From Vulcanimicrobium sp035943995 (lineage in GTDB: Bacteria > Vulcanimicrobiota > Vulcanimicrobiia > Vulcanimicrobiales > Vulcanimicrobiaceae): 64,000 bases of DNA. The stretch spans positions 13,183 through 77,182 of the forward strand of contig DASZBS010000053.1 of assembly GCA_035943995.1 (NCBI GenBank), written 5' to 3'. Both the position numbers and the translations under genes were made by a program. A model generated the notes under the pieces. It was not told the origin of the DNA. It was given only the letters and a program-made list of their open reading frames with translations, and did not search any database. This document shows, in pieces, positions 50,260 through 59,093 of the stretch; the first letter of the stretch is position 1; every line of letters starts with the position of its first letter.

Positions 50260-52677
50260 TTAGCGCTGCGAGTCGGCGCGCGCCGTTCGTCCTGGCCCCA
50301 GCCAACGGTTTAGCCAGTCCGTCATCTCGGCGAGGACAGTTTCGACGGTCTCGCGGCCCACGTAGCCGTGGGCTTCGTATGGGAGCATCACGAGGCGTGC
50401 AGTGCCGCCGTTGCCTTGGATTGCTGCGTATAAGCGCTCTGATTGGATCGGGAACGTGCCGGTGTTGTCGTCCGCCATGCCGTGGATCAGCAACAGCGGG
50501 TCCTTGATCGCGTTCGCGTACGTGAACGGCGACATCTTGGTGTAGAGCTCCGTCGCTTCCCAGTAGCTGCGGCGTTCGCTCTGGAACCCGAACGGCGTCA
50601 GCGTTCGGTTGTACGCGCCGCTGCGGGCGATGGCCGCTTTGAAATAACGCGTGTGTGCGAGGAGGTTGGCCGTCATGAATGCGCCGTAGGAGTGGCCGCC
50701 CACCGCGACGCGGTCGGGATCGGTCACGCCGATGCGTACCGCTTCGTCGATTGCCGCTTTCGCATCCGCGGTGAGCTGCTCGACGTACGTGTCGTTCACG
50801 GTCTTCGGGTCGCCGACGATCGGCATCGACGCGTTGTCGAGTACCGCGTAGCCGGCCAGCGTCATGAAAATCTCCGAGGTGCCGCTCACCACCGCGAAGG
50901 TCTGCGTCGTGTTCGTGTTCTGCGACGCCGTGCCGCGGTCGAGGAACTCGAGCGGGTACGCCCACACCAGCGTCGGTAGCCGCGTCCCCTCTTTCCAGCC
51001 GGGCGGCGTGTACAGCGTGAACGACATCGCCACGCCGTCGGGCCGTTTGTACGTCACCAGGCGCCGGCCGATCGCGCGCAGTTGCGGGGCTGGATCGGCG
51101 AACGCGGTGAGTGCGCGCAACGCGCCCGTCGCGCGCGTTCGCACGAACACGTTTGGCGGATCCGTCGGCGACTCGCGCTGCGTGAGGATGCGCGCCGCGT
51201 TCGCGTCGAGCGGCATGAGCGGTGTCTCCAGGGGCGCGAGCTCCGAACGGAACACGCGCGTCTTCTCGTTCGTGCGCAAGTCGAGCCGGTCGAGGAACGG
51301 CCGGCGGCCGTCGGGCCCATAACCCGCGCCGCGCAGCCAGATCGCGTCGCCGGTGTGGTCGACGACGGGATGGCCGCTCGCGGAGTACGCAATGACCGGC
51401 GTACCCGGGTCGTTGTAGTAGTCGCCGTCACGCATGGTCGCGAGCGCGCGTGGCGCCGCTCCCGCGGCGCGCGCGTCCGCTAGCAGCATCGTGCGCGTGC
51501 GTGTCGCGCTGTCGTACGTCGTCACCAGCGCGCGCTCATCGCGATCGAGCCAGCTCACGCTAAACGTACGCGCCGACGTACGCGCCAGCTCGGCCGGCGC
51601 ATCGGCGAACGGCGCCGCGAGCATCACGATGCGATCGCGCGCCGCGGCGGCCGCGCGCGGATCGCCGTTGTCGAGCGCTTCCGCCCAGACCAGCGTCGCG
51701 GGCGACGATGGCTTCCACGCGACGTCGCGCGGCCCGGTCGGCACGCCGTCCGCGGGCACGCGGTCTGCGAGCGGTAGATCGGCGATCGTCTTCACGCGCA
51801 TGCCGCGCGCATCGAGCACGTCGATCGCGTGCGGAAACCGCACGTACGGGAACAAGTACGAGAACGGCGCGTGCACGCGCTCCGCCAGCAGATAGCGCCC
51901 GTCCGGCGACACAGAAACCGAGGTGTAGATCCCGCGCGCCGGCGTGCGCGCGACGCTGCCGTTGCGCGCGTCAACCATCACGACGCGCGACGTGCCGTAG
52001 TACGCGAACAGCGCCTCGTCGTACGCGTTCGCGAGCATGTCTTCGTACGTCACGATCTGCCCGGCGGCGCCGGCCGTTTCTTGCACCGCCGGCCCGCTCG
52101 CGACGCCGGGCGCGGGCGGCGGCGCCGTCCGGTCGATCGCGCGCACGATCACGTGCGCACCGTCGGGCATCCACCGCACCGCCCCGCGAAACACGTCGTT
52201 CACCGCGATGTTCGCAACGCGCACAGCGTGCGCGTCCGCCGTCGTGCCCACCCACAGCTCGGTGCCGTGCGCCGTCGCATTCGTCACCGCAAACCGCGAC
52301 CCGTCCGGCGAGAACTGCAGCGTGGTCACGTGCGCGCCGGCGGGCAGCGCGACGCGCGCGACATGCCCGTCGGCGACGCGCTCGAACGCGAGCGACGACA
52401 TCGCCGCGGCATGATGGATGCCGTTCGTCACCGGATCGATGCGCAGCCCCGCGAGCCGCAGCATGGGCCGCGCGAGGTCGGCGACGGGCGGATAGCGCAA
52501 CGGCGTTTCGATCGCAATGACTTCGCGCCGCGGCCCCACCACCACGACCGGGATCGGCGGCGCCTTCAGCACGGCCTCGATCGCGGGCGCCGCCGGCCGG
52601 TAGCGGGTCGCATCGGCGGACGCGGGCGCCGCGAGCAAAGCGCAGACGGCGGCGAGAAGAAGACGGCGCGCGAGCAT
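50260..52677 (-). CDS. S9-family prolyl-oligopeptidase-like peptidase, secreted
   Basis: 805 aa from ATG 52677. Signal peptide ('LLLAAVCALLAAPASA'), N-terminal beta-propeller (about 90-520, with 'LQFSPDGSRFAVTN' type blades), C-terminal alpha/beta hydrolase. Catalytic Ser in 'GGHSYGAFMT', Asp in 'IHGMADDNTG', His in 'YEAHGY'. The layout and serine motif are close to the S9D glutamyl endopeptidase group of plants and cyanobacteria. Probably in one unit with the TetR-type regulator 50 bp upstream. Confidence 0.88.
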   Translation of the reverse strand: MLARRLLLAAVCALLAAPASADATRYRPAAPAIEAVLKAPPIPVVVVGPRREVIAIETPLRYPPVADLARPMLRLAGLRIDPVTNGIHHAAAMSSLAFERVADGHVARVALPAGAHVTTLQFSPDGSRFAVTNATAHGTELWVGTTADAHAVRVANIAVNDVFRGAVRWMPDGAHVIVRAIDRTAPPPAPGVASGPAVQETAGAAGQIVTYEDMLANAYDEALFAYYGTSRVVMVDARNGSVARTPARGIYTSVSVSPDGRYLLAERVHAPFSYLFPYVRFPHAIDVLDARGMRVKTIADLPLADRVPADGVPTGPRDVAWKPSSPATLVWAEALDNGDPRAAAAARDRIVMLAAPFADAPAELARTSARTFSVSWLDRDERALVTTYDSATRTRTMLLADARAAGAAPRALATMRDGDYYNDPGTPVIAYSASGHPVVDHTGDAIWLRGAGYGPDGRRPFLDRLDLRTNEKTRVFRSELAPLETPLMPLDANAARILTQRESPTDPPNVFVRTRATGALRALTAFADPAPQLRAIGRRLVTYKRPDGVAMSFTLYTPPGWKEGTRLPTLVWAYPLEFLDRGTASQNTNTTQTFAVVSGTSEIFMTLAGYAVLDNASMPIVGDPKTVNDTYVEQLTADAKAAIDEAVRIGVTDPDRVAVGGHSYGAFMTANLLAHTRYFKAAIARSGAYNRTLTPFGFQSERRSYWEATELYTKMSPFTYANAIKDPLLLIHGMADDNTGTFPIQSERLYAAIQGNGGTARLVMLPYEAHGYVGRETVETVLAEMTDWLNRWLGPGRTARADSQR

Positions 52678-52726
52678 TCGCGGCCGGTTCGGTGCGACAG
52701 GGGCGCGTCCTACGCCGGGCTGCGCG

Positions 52727-53452
52727 CTACTTGAGGCCGCAGAGGTCGTGCGCGAGGCAGACGAGCCCGGCCACGTCGGCATCGCCGATGTCGCCGTCGA
52801 GCGCCGCGTCGCGCCCCAGCGCGACGACTATCGCGACGAGCCCGTACGCGGCGAACCGCGGCGACGCGAGCGTGCTGACGCCGGCTTTCCGCAGCGCCTC
52901 GAGGTACGCGGTCACGCGATCGACCGCCGCGTCGACGGCGTCGCGGCGCGCGCGCACGACGGCTTCGTCGGCGTTCGAATAGACGTGCCAGGCGCGCACG
53001 ACGCCGCGCTCGCGGCGCCCGACGTCGGCGACCTCGCGCAGCCAGCTCGCGATGCGCTCGCGCTCGCTCGCGCGCGTCCCGGGCGGCTGGCCGAAGCGCG
53101 CCGCGACGTTGCCCAAGGACGGGCCGCGCCGCAGCAGCGCCTCGCGAACGGCCTGCGCGCGGTCCTTGAAATAGCGGTAGAACGTGCCGTACGCGACGCC
53201 CGCCTCGTGCGCGATCGCCCCCGCGGACAGCGTCTCGGCGTCGGCGGTCGCGAGCAGCCGCGCGACGGCGTCGAGCAGGCGGTCGCGCGAGCTCGGCTTC
53301 ACGGGCCGTTCGGGCAGCCCGGCGTCGGCGGGATCGACGCGTCCGAGGTAGGTCCAGCGGCCGCGCACGCGACGGGTCTCCGGGTCGCGAAAGCTTTCGA
53401 CCCGGTACCGATAGGCTCGCCCGCTGACCCGTTTGATCACCTCGTAGGCCAA
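52727..53452 (-). CDS. TetR-family regulator with an extra N-terminal domain
   Basis: 241 aa. TTG start at 53452 with AGGAGG six bases upstream. Residues 1-50 ('VIKRVSGRAYRYRVESFR', 'RGRWTYLGRVD') precede the TetR DNA-binding domain and resemble a small beta domain sometimes found ahead of TetR or replication proteins. The HTH is at about 55-100 ('GAIAHEAGVAYGTFYRYFKD'). The C-terminal ligand domain is Ala-rich. It probably controls itself and the S9 peptidase downstream; ligand unknown. Confidence 0.85.
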   Translation of the reverse strand: MAYEVIKRVSGRAYRYRVESFRDPETRRVRGRWTYLGRVDPADAGLPERPVKPSSRDRLLDAVARLLATADAETLSAGAIAHEAGVAYGTFYRYFKDRAQAVREALLRRGPSLGNVAARFGQPPGTRASERERIASWLREVADVGRRERGVVRAWHVYSNADEAVVRARRDAVDAAVDRVTAYLEALRKAGVSTLASPRFAAYGLVAIVVALGRDAALDGDIGDADVAGLVCLAHDLCGLK

Positions 53453-53575
53453 CCTGACCCTCCTACGCTACCTGCATTAGACAGAATTGGGGAGGGTGCT
53501 TCCGCTGCCGGACGGGTTGCCAGAGACTTAACGCATGCCCCGGGAAATTCTCAGCCCGCTCGGCTAAGCGGGATC

Positions 53576-54082
53576 GTGCGCCTTCGACGCGTAGTGGGTG
53601 ACCTCGTGGAGCGCGCCCCGCACGGGAAGCCGCCGGGGGCGGCTGGGTGGACCCTCAAGGCCGATAGCAGCGGATTCAGCTTCCGCATCGCGGACGCATC
53701 GCTTGCGAACAACGCGCGCACGATCTTTCAGCGCTACCTCACCACGCAGGTCGACGCCGGCTGCTCCGACGTCGACGGCGCGGAGCTGATCTTCGGCGAG
53801 CTGCTGGGCAACGTCGCGCGCCACGCGCCGGGCGCGATCGACGTCCGGCTGCGGTGGAACGGCATCGTCGCGATCCTGGAGGTCGGCGACTCCGGACCGG
53901 GCTACGCGATCGATGACGTGCACCTGCCCGGCGACTTCGCCGAGTCGCGCCGCGGGCTGTTCCTCGTCGCGGCGTTCGGCCGCGACCTCCGGGTGCGCCA
54001 TCACGAGGGCCGGACCACGACCACGGTCACGCTGCCCGTGACGCGCCGCCGCGCGACGGGGACGGATCCGCGCGCACGCTGA
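53576..54082 (+). CDS. RsbW-like anti-sigma-factor ATPase/kinase
   Basis: About 168 aa from GTG 53576; the start is uncertain because several GTGs follow and no strong ribosome site is seen. Stand-alone HATPase fold: N-box 'ELIFGELLGNVARHAPG', G1 'VGDSGPGY', G2-like 'RRGLFLVAAFG'. Such proteins bind sigma factors or phosphorylate STAS partners. No sigma factor or PP2C lies nearby; the STAS-TM protein at 37797 is a distant candidate partner. Divergent from the TetR gene. Confidence 0.75.
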   Translation: MRLRRVVGDLVERAPHGKPPGAAGWTLKADSSGFSFRIADASLANNARTIFQRYLTTQVDAGCSDVDGAELIFGELLGNVARHAPGAIDVRLRWNGIVAILEVGDSGPGYAIDDVHLPGDFAESRRGLFLVAAFGRDLRVRHHEGRTTTTVTLPVTRRRATGTDPRAR

Positions 54083-54136
54083 CAGCCTGAAGCGCTCGCT
54101 TGCGGCGCGAGGCGTCCGAGCGGGTAACAGGAGCAG

Positions 54137-54340
54137 ATGACCGACGACCGTCGCCGTCGCGACGAAGAACGGTTGCGCCGGGCGCAAGTGATCGCGAGCG
54201 GGCTGCGCGAGCAGCAGGCCGAGCTCGCCGCGTCGTTGCGCGACATCGCGCAGCGCGCGCGAACCGAACCGGTCGTCCTGTCCGAATGGCGCCGAGCGCA
54301 CGCGTTCGCCGGCAACTCGTTCCCCGACGACGTGGGTTAG
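54137..54340 (+). CDS. Small charged helical protein, unknown
   Basis: 67 aa. Strongly charged and almost entirely helical for the first 45 residues ('DDRRRRDEERLRRAQ', 'REQQAELAASLRDIAQRA'), then a short polar end. AGGAG four bases before the ATG supports expression. No family recognised. 54 bp after the ATPase gene. Confidence 0.5.
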   Translation: MTDDRRRRDEERLRRAQVIASGLREQQAELAASLRDIAQRARTEPVVLSEWRRAHAFAGNSFPDDVG

Positions 54341-54486
54341 CGTACCTTTCGGATCACGCCGTCGGTCTTTGCCGCGATTGCGTTTTCAGGCTACTGCGCA
54401 AGTTGCTGTTGGAACCTCTGACATAAAGCAGTCTGCGGACATCGAGTGAGCCTCCACGGTCATAAGGACGCCGGGCGCGTTTAATT

Positions 54487-54521
54487 GGCCGAACCTTTCG
54501 GACGAGCCGAAAAGTTCGGCC
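54487..54521. repeat. Inverted repeat with nested CCGAAC/GTTCGG sites
   Basis: GGCCGAAC (54487-54494) pairs with GTTCGGCC (54514-54521), with a nested TTTCGG/CCGAAA pair. It lies in the 226 bp gene-free stretch 54341-54566, in which I see nothing else. It could be a hairpin or an operator; the same hexamer recurs at 54986-55036. Confidence 0.6.
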
Positions 54522-54566
54522 GATCGGGAGATTTCCTGCGCGTAGAAACCCGCTACGTTAGAGCGT

Positions 54567-54707
54567 ATGGACTTCCTCATCGGCGCGCTCTTCGCTGCGT
54601 TCGTGATCGTCGTCTCAACGGTCGCGGGGCGAAGCCTGGACCGCGCCAAGCTCCGAGCGGCCGAGGAAATGCGTGCACACGACTCCGAGCTCTTCGGCGA
54701 CTTCTGA
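54567..54707 (+). CDS. Small single-pass membrane protein
   Basis: 46 aa: 'MDFLIGALFAAFVIVVSTVA' forms one transmembrane helix, followed by a charged helix ('GRSLDRAKLRAAEEMRAHD') and 'LFGDF'. It is too short to assign. A clean membrane-helix-plus-amphipathic pattern and third-position GC favour a real gene, but there is no strong ribosome site. Confidence 0.4.
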   Translation: MDFLIGALFAAFVIVVSTVAGRSLDRAKLRAAEEMRAHDSELFGDF

Positions 54708-54716
54708 GCAAACGCG

Positions 54717-54941
54717 CTACGCGCGCTCGTGATATTTCCGCAACGCTTCGGCGACCGTCAGGCCCGGCTCGCGGTCCAGGTACGGCAGCAGCCGTGCCGC
54801 CCAAATCTCGAGCTTGATCGCGTCCTCGGATCCGGGTGCCTGCTCGTGAGCGCGCCGCAGCGTGCGGATGAAGTCCGCCTTGTGCATCGCTGCCGGGAGG
54901 TCTCCACCGCCGGGCGCATCCGGCTGCGGCTTGGTCGTCAT
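54717..54941 (-). CDS. Small hypothetical protein
   Basis: 74 aa, soluble and helical: 'ADFIRTLRRAHEQAPGSEDA', 'IKLEIWAARLLPYLDREPG', 'TVAEALRKYHERA'. The start could be ATG 54941 or the internal Met before 'HKADF'. No family recognised. It is convergent with the small membrane ORF and divergent from the kdp genes, so the 54942-55066 gap may regulate both. Confidence 0.5.
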   Translation of the reverse strand: MTTKPQPDAPGGGDLPAAMHKADFIRTLRRAHEQAPGSEDAIKLEIWAARLLPYLDREPGLTVAEALRKYHERA

Positions 54942-54985
54942 AGCGTCGTGATGCTACCAAAACGCGCGCATAGCGCCCATCGGCC

Positions 54986-55036
54986 GTTCGGACGGAGTTT
55001 TACCTGCGGCGCGAGCGCCGAACGGTTCGGCCGAAC
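54986..55036. promoter_or_regulatory. Cluster of GTTCGG/CCGAAC sites upstream of the kdp genes
   Basis: Hexamers at 54986-54991 (GTTCGG), 55018-55023 (CCGAAC), 55025-55030 (GTTCGG) and 55031-55036 (CCGAAC) form overlapping palindromes, including CGGTTCGGCCGAACGG-like symmetry. Together with the pair at 54489-54519 they flank the small gene. Possible operator for a dimeric regulator of the kdp region; inferred from pattern only. Confidence 0.45.
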
Positions 55037-55066
55037 GGCAGATACCGCGCGCCGTGGCTCAGGCCT

Positions 55067-55174
55067 ATGATGGGTTCGATGCTGTGGGTTCTCGTTCTCG
55101 TCGCACCGTGTCCGCTCGCCTCACTGGCGGCGGAGCGGCTCGTGGCGCGCATCCCGATGGAGACCAGACAATGA
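55067..55174 (+). CDS. Tiny membrane ORF upstream of kdpF (first)
   Basis: 35 aa: 'MGSMLWVLVLVAPCPLASLA' forms a short hydrophobic helix, then 'AERLVARIPMETRQ'. Its stop overlaps the ATG of the next tiny ORF (ATGA), the same coupling used by the following small genes. No family recognised. Confidence 0.4.
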   Translation: MMGSMLWVLVLVAPCPLASLAAERLVARIPMETRQ

Positions 55175-55266
55175 ATTCCGAACTCGTCGAGGTGGGGGTG
55201 CTCGTGCTCACCGCGCTCTCGTTCTGGCTGCTCGACCGTTATGTGATCGGATGCGAGAGCGTATGA
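55171..55266 (+). CDS. Tiny membrane ORF upstream of kdpF (second)
   Basis: 31 aa: 'VEVGVLVLTALSFWLLDRYV' is one transmembrane helix, ending 'IGCESV'. Small ORFs ending in a 'Y..GC..' or similar pattern are found just before kdpF in other high-GC bacteria, where they have no assigned role. Overlaps kdpF by 4 bp (ATGA). Confidence 0.5.
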   Translation: MNSELVEVGVLVLTALSFWLLDRYVIGCESV

Positions 55267-55352
55267 GTGCCGATCTCATGGTCGGCTTGGCACTCGCCGT
55301 GGCCGCGCTCGTCTATCTGACGTACGCGATGCTGCGGCCCGAGCGCTTCTAG
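55263..55352 (+). CDS. kdpF: KdpF, small subunit of the KdpFABC potassium pump
   Basis: 29 aa: one transmembrane helix ('LMVGLALAVAALVYLTYAML') ending 'RPERF', the standard KdpF end. It stabilises the KdpABC complex at the KdpA-KdpB interface. ATG overlaps the previous tiny ORF; kdpA starts 12 bp after its stop. Confidence 0.88.
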   Translation: MSADLMVGLALAVAALVYLTYAMLRPERF

Positions 55353-55364
55353 GAGTATGCTGCG

Positions 55365-57065
55365 ATGACGATCTACGGCTGGCTGCAAGCGGCCGTCGTG
55401 TTTGCGCTGGTGTGCTTGCTCGTGAAGCCGCTGGGCGCGTACATGGCGCGCGTGTTTCAAGGCGAGCGTGTCTTGCTGTCGCCCGTGCTCGGGCCCCTCG
55501 AACGCGGTCTTTACCGCATCTGCCGGATCGATCCGGCGCGCGAGATGGGCTGGAAGAGCTATGCGTTCGCGGTGGTCGCGTTCAGCCTCGTCAGCCTGAT
55601 CTATCTCTACGTGTTGCTGCGCGTCCAGGCGTTCTTGCCGCTCAACCCGCAAGGTTTCGGCAACCTCGCGCCCGATCTCGCCTGGAACACCGCCGTGTCG
55701 TTCATGACGAATACGAACTGGCAGTTCTATTCCGGCGAGTCGACGATGAGCTATCTCTCGCAGATGGCGGGACTCGGCTGGCACATGTTCGTCTCGGCCG
55801 GGACCGGCATCGCGATCGCGATCGCCCTGATGCGCGCGCTCGCGCGGCGTACCGGCACGACGATCGGCAACTTCTGGGTCGACTTGACGCGCACGGTGCT
55901 GTACGTGCTGTTGCCGATTGCTATCGTCGGCTCGCTGCTGCTGCTGTGGCAAGGCGTGCCGCAGAACTTCCTGGGCTACGCGACGGCGACGACGGTCGAG
56001 GGCGCGGCGCAATCGATCCCGCAGGGGCCGATGGCGTCGATGGAAATCATCAAGGAGCTCGGTACCAACGGCGGCGGTTTCGTCAACGCGAACTCGGCCT
56101 CACCGTGGGAAAACCCGACGGGGCTCAGCAATCTCATCGAGCTCGTCTGCATCTTCCTCATCGGCGGCGCGCTCACGTACACGTTCGGGCGCTTCCCTCG
56201 CGACCAGCGGCAAGGCTGGGTGCTGTTCGCCGCGATGACCACGCTGTTCGTCGCCGGGTTCACGGCCGCGTACGCGGCGGAGGCGGTCGGCAATCCCATC
56301 GTGCACGCGCTCGGGGTCGCGGGCGGCAACTGGGAGGGCAAGGAGGCGCGCTTCGGCATCGCCGCGTCGGCGCTCTTCGCGACGATGACGACGGACACGT
56401 CGTGCGGCGCCGTCAACGCGATGCACGACTCGTTCACCGCGCTCGGCGGCTTGGTGCCGATGTTCAACATGCAGCTCGGCGAAGTCGTCTTCGGCGGCGT
56501 CGGCTCGGGTTTCTACGGGATCATCTACTACGCGATCCTGACGGTCTTCATCGCCGGGCTCATGGTGGGCCGGACTCCGGAGTACCTCGGCAAGAAGATC
56601 GAACGCCGCGAGGTGCAGCTCGCCATCTTGGCCGCGCTCGTCGTGCCGGTGTTCGCGCTGATCCCGGCCGGCATCGCGGCGGTTTTGCCGGCGGGCACCG
56701 CGACGCTCAACAACGCGGGCCCGCACGGTTTCAGCGAGATCCTGTACGCGTACTCCTCGATGGTCAACAACAACGGTTCGGCGTTCGCGGGTCTCTCGCC
56801 GAACACGTGGTGGAACATCTCGGGTGGTGTGGTGATGCTGTTCGGGCGGATCGCGATCATGATCCCGGTCATCGCCCTCGCCGGCGCGCTCGTCGGCAAA
56901 CGCGCCGTCGCGACGACCGTGGGGACGTTCGCGACCACGTCGCCCATCTTCGTCGTGCTGCTCATCGGCGTCATCGTGATCGTGGGCGCGCTGACGTTCT
57001 TCCCGGCCGATGCGCTCGGTCCGATCGTCGAGCATCTGCTCCTCGTGCAAGGAAAGCAATTCTGA
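55365..57065 (+). CDS. kdpA: KdpA, potassium-channel-like subunit
   Basis: 566 aa with about ten transmembrane helices. Selectivity-filter-like loops include 'TNTNWQFYSGESTMSYLSQM', 'ELGTNGGGFVNANSA' and 'TTDTSCGAVNAMHD'. It binds and passes K+ to KdpB. ATG with TAGGAG upstream. The stop overlaps the kdpB ATG (TGATG). Confidence 0.96.
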   Translation: MTIYGWLQAAVVFALVCLLVKPLGAYMARVFQGERVLLSPVLGPLERGLYRICRIDPAREMGWKSYAFAVVAFSLVSLIYLYVLLRVQAFLPLNPQGFGNLAPDLAWNTAVSFMTNTNWQFYSGESTMSYLSQMAGLGWHMFVSAGTGIAIAIALMRALARRTGTTIGNFWVDLTRTVLYVLLPIAIVGSLLLLWQGVPQNFLGYATATTVEGAAQSIPQGPMASMEIIKELGTNGGGFVNANSASPWENPTGLSNLIELVCIFLIGGALTYTFGRFPRDQRQGWVLFAAMTTLFVAGFTAAYAAEAVGNPIVHALGVAGGNWEGKEARFGIAASALFATMTTDTSCGAVNAMHDSFTALGGLVPMFNMQLGEVVFGGVGSGFYGIIYYAILTVFIAGLMVGRTPEYLGKKIERREVQLAILAALVVPVFALIPAGIAAVLPAGTATLNNAGPHGFSEILYAYSSMVNNNGSAFAGLSPNTWWNISGGVVMLFGRIAIMIPVIALAGALVGKRAVATTVGTFATTSPIFVVLLIGVIVIVGALTFFPADALGPIVEHLLLVQGKQF

Positions 57066-59089
57066 TGGTATCGCGTTCCCGCTCGCTCTTCGACCGCGCG
57101 ATCCTCCTTCCGGCCATCCGATCCTCGTTCGTCAAGCTGGATCCACGCGTTCAACTGCGCAACCCGGTGATGTTCGTCGTCGAGGTCGGCGCGCTCGTCT
57201 CGTTCCTGTTCGCATTCCGTGACGCGCACAACGGCCAAGCGTCGTTCGACCTCGCGATCTCGGCGTGGCTGTGGTTCACCGTGCTGTTCGCCAACTTCGC
57301 CGAAGCGATGGCGGAAGGCCGCGGAAAAGCGCAGGCGGAGTACCTGCGCCGCACCAAGACCGACACGACGGCACGCCGCCTGCTCGATGGGCGCGAAGAG
57401 CTCGTGTCCGCGGCGCAACTGCGGCGCGGCGACCGCATCGTCGCTGAGGTCAACGATCTCATCGCGACCGACGGCGAGATCGTCGAAGGCGCCGCGACCG
57501 TCGACGAATCGGCCATCACCGGTGAATCGGCGCCCGTCATTCGCGAGGCCGGCGGCGACCGTTCATCGGTCACCGGCGGCACGCGCGTGCTCTCCGACCG
57601 CATCGTGTACACCGTCAGCGCAAACCCGGGCGAGTCGTTCCTCGACCGGATGATCTCGCTCGTCGAAGGCGCGCAGCGCCAGAAGACGCCCAACGAGATC
57701 GCGCTGTCGATCCTGCTTTCCGGGCTCACGATCATTTTCGTGATCGCCGTCGCCACGCTCGCGCCGTTTTCGATCTACGCGGGGGCCGCGCCCAGCGTCG
57801 TCGTGCTGATCGCGCTGCTCGTGTGCCTGATCCCGACGACGATCGGCGGTTTGCTCAGCGCGATCGGCATCGCGGGCATGGACCGTGTCCTGCAGCGCAA
57901 CGTGCTGGCGACTTCGGGGCGCGCGGTCGAAGCGGCCGGCGACGTCGATACGTTGCTCCTCGACAAGACCGGCACGATCACGCTGGGCAACCGCCAGGCG
58001 ACGGAGATCGTGCTCGCTCCCGGCGTCGATGAGACGACGGTCTACCAGTCGGCGTATTTCGCGTCGCTCGCCGACGAGACGCCGGAAGGCCGGTCGATCG
58101 TGCTGCTCGCCGGAACGCGGGGCGGCGCGCTTCCGGCCGGCGCGGTCTTCGTGCCGTTCAGCGCGTACACGCGCATGTCGGGCGTCGACTACGCCGACGG
58201 CTCGCAACTGCGCAAAGGCGCGCCTGACGCGGTGCGCGCGTGGGTGTCGCAGACCGGCGGCGGCGCCACCGACGTGCTGTCGGCCGACGTCGAACGCATC
58301 GCGCGCGCCGGCGGCACGCCGCTGCTGCTGGCCGACGGACACCGGATCCTCGGCGCGATCTACCTGCGCGACATCCTCAAGCCGAACACGCGCGAACGGT
58401 TCGACCGCTTGCGCGCGATGGGCATTCGCACGGTGATGATCACCGGCGACAACCCGCTGACCGCGAGCGCGATCGCGCGCGAGGCGGGCGTCGACGACTT
58501 CCTCGCCGAGGCCACGCCCGAGACGAAGATGACGCTGATCCGGCGCGAGCAGAGCGAAGGCCGGCTCGTCGCGATGACCGGCGACGGCACCAACGACGCG
58601 CCCGCGCTGGCGCAAGCCGATGTCGGCGTCGCGATGAACAGCGGGACGCAGGCGGCCAAAGAGGCCGGCAACATGGTCGACCTCGACTCCGACCCCACGA
58701 AGCTCATCGAGATCGTCGAGGTCGGCAAGCAGCTGCTCATGACGCGCGGCTCGCTCACGACGTTCTCGATCGCCAACGACGTCGCGAAGTACTTCGCGAT
58801 CCTGCCCGCGATGTTCACCGCGGCGTACCCCGCGATGGACGCGCTCAACATCATGCGCTTGGCGACGCCGCAGAGCGCGATCCTGTCGGCGATCATCTTC
58901 AACGCGCTGATCATCGTCGCGCTGATCCCGCTCGCGCTGCGCGGCGTTGCGTACCGCCCGCGCGGCGCGGACGCCGTGCTGCGCGAGAATGTCCTGATCT
59001 ACGGCCTGGGCGGCATCATCGTCCCGTTCATCGGGATCAAAGCGATCGACCTTATCTTGGTCGCGCTGCACCTGACGGGAGCGCACTGA
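57065..59089 (+). CDS. kdpB: KdpB, P-type ATPase subunit
   Basis: 674 aa. Type IA P-type ATPase with seven transmembrane helices. Phosphorylated D300 in 'LLLDKTGTITLGN', actuator 'DESAITGESAPV', hinge 'MTGDGTNDAPALAQADVGVA'. All catalytic motifs are intact. Translation is coupled to kdpA by a 1 bp overlap. Confidence 0.97.
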   Translation: MVSRSRSLFDRAILLPAIRSSFVKLDPRVQLRNPVMFVVEVGALVSFLFAFRDAHNGQASFDLAISAWLWFTVLFANFAEAMAEGRGKAQAEYLRRTKTDTTARRLLDGREELVSAAQLRRGDRIVAEVNDLIATDGEIVEGAATVDESAITGESAPVIREAGGDRSSVTGGTRVLSDRIVYTVSANPGESFLDRMISLVEGAQRQKTPNEIALSILLSGLTIIFVIAVATLAPFSIYAGAAPSVVVLIALLVCLIPTTIGGLLSAIGIAGMDRVLQRNVLATSGRAVEAAGDVDTLLLDKTGTITLGNRQATEIVLAPGVDETTVYQSAYFASLADETPEGRSIVLLAGTRGGALPAGAVFVPFSAYTRMSGVDYADGSQLRKGAPDAVRAWVSQTGGGATDVLSADVERIARAGGTPLLLADGHRILGAIYLRDILKPNTRERFDRLRAMGIRTVMITGDNPLTASAIAREAGVDDFLAEATPETKMTLIRREQSEGRLVAMTGDGTNDAPALAQADVGVAMNSGTQAAKEAGNMVDLDSDPTKLIEIVEVGKQLLMTRGSLTTFSIANDVAKYFAILPAMFTAAYPAMDALNIMRLATPQSAILSAIIFNALIIVALIPLALRGVAYRPRGADAVLRENVLIYGLGGIIVPFIGIKAIDLILVALHLTGAH

Positions 59090-59093
59090 CGCC

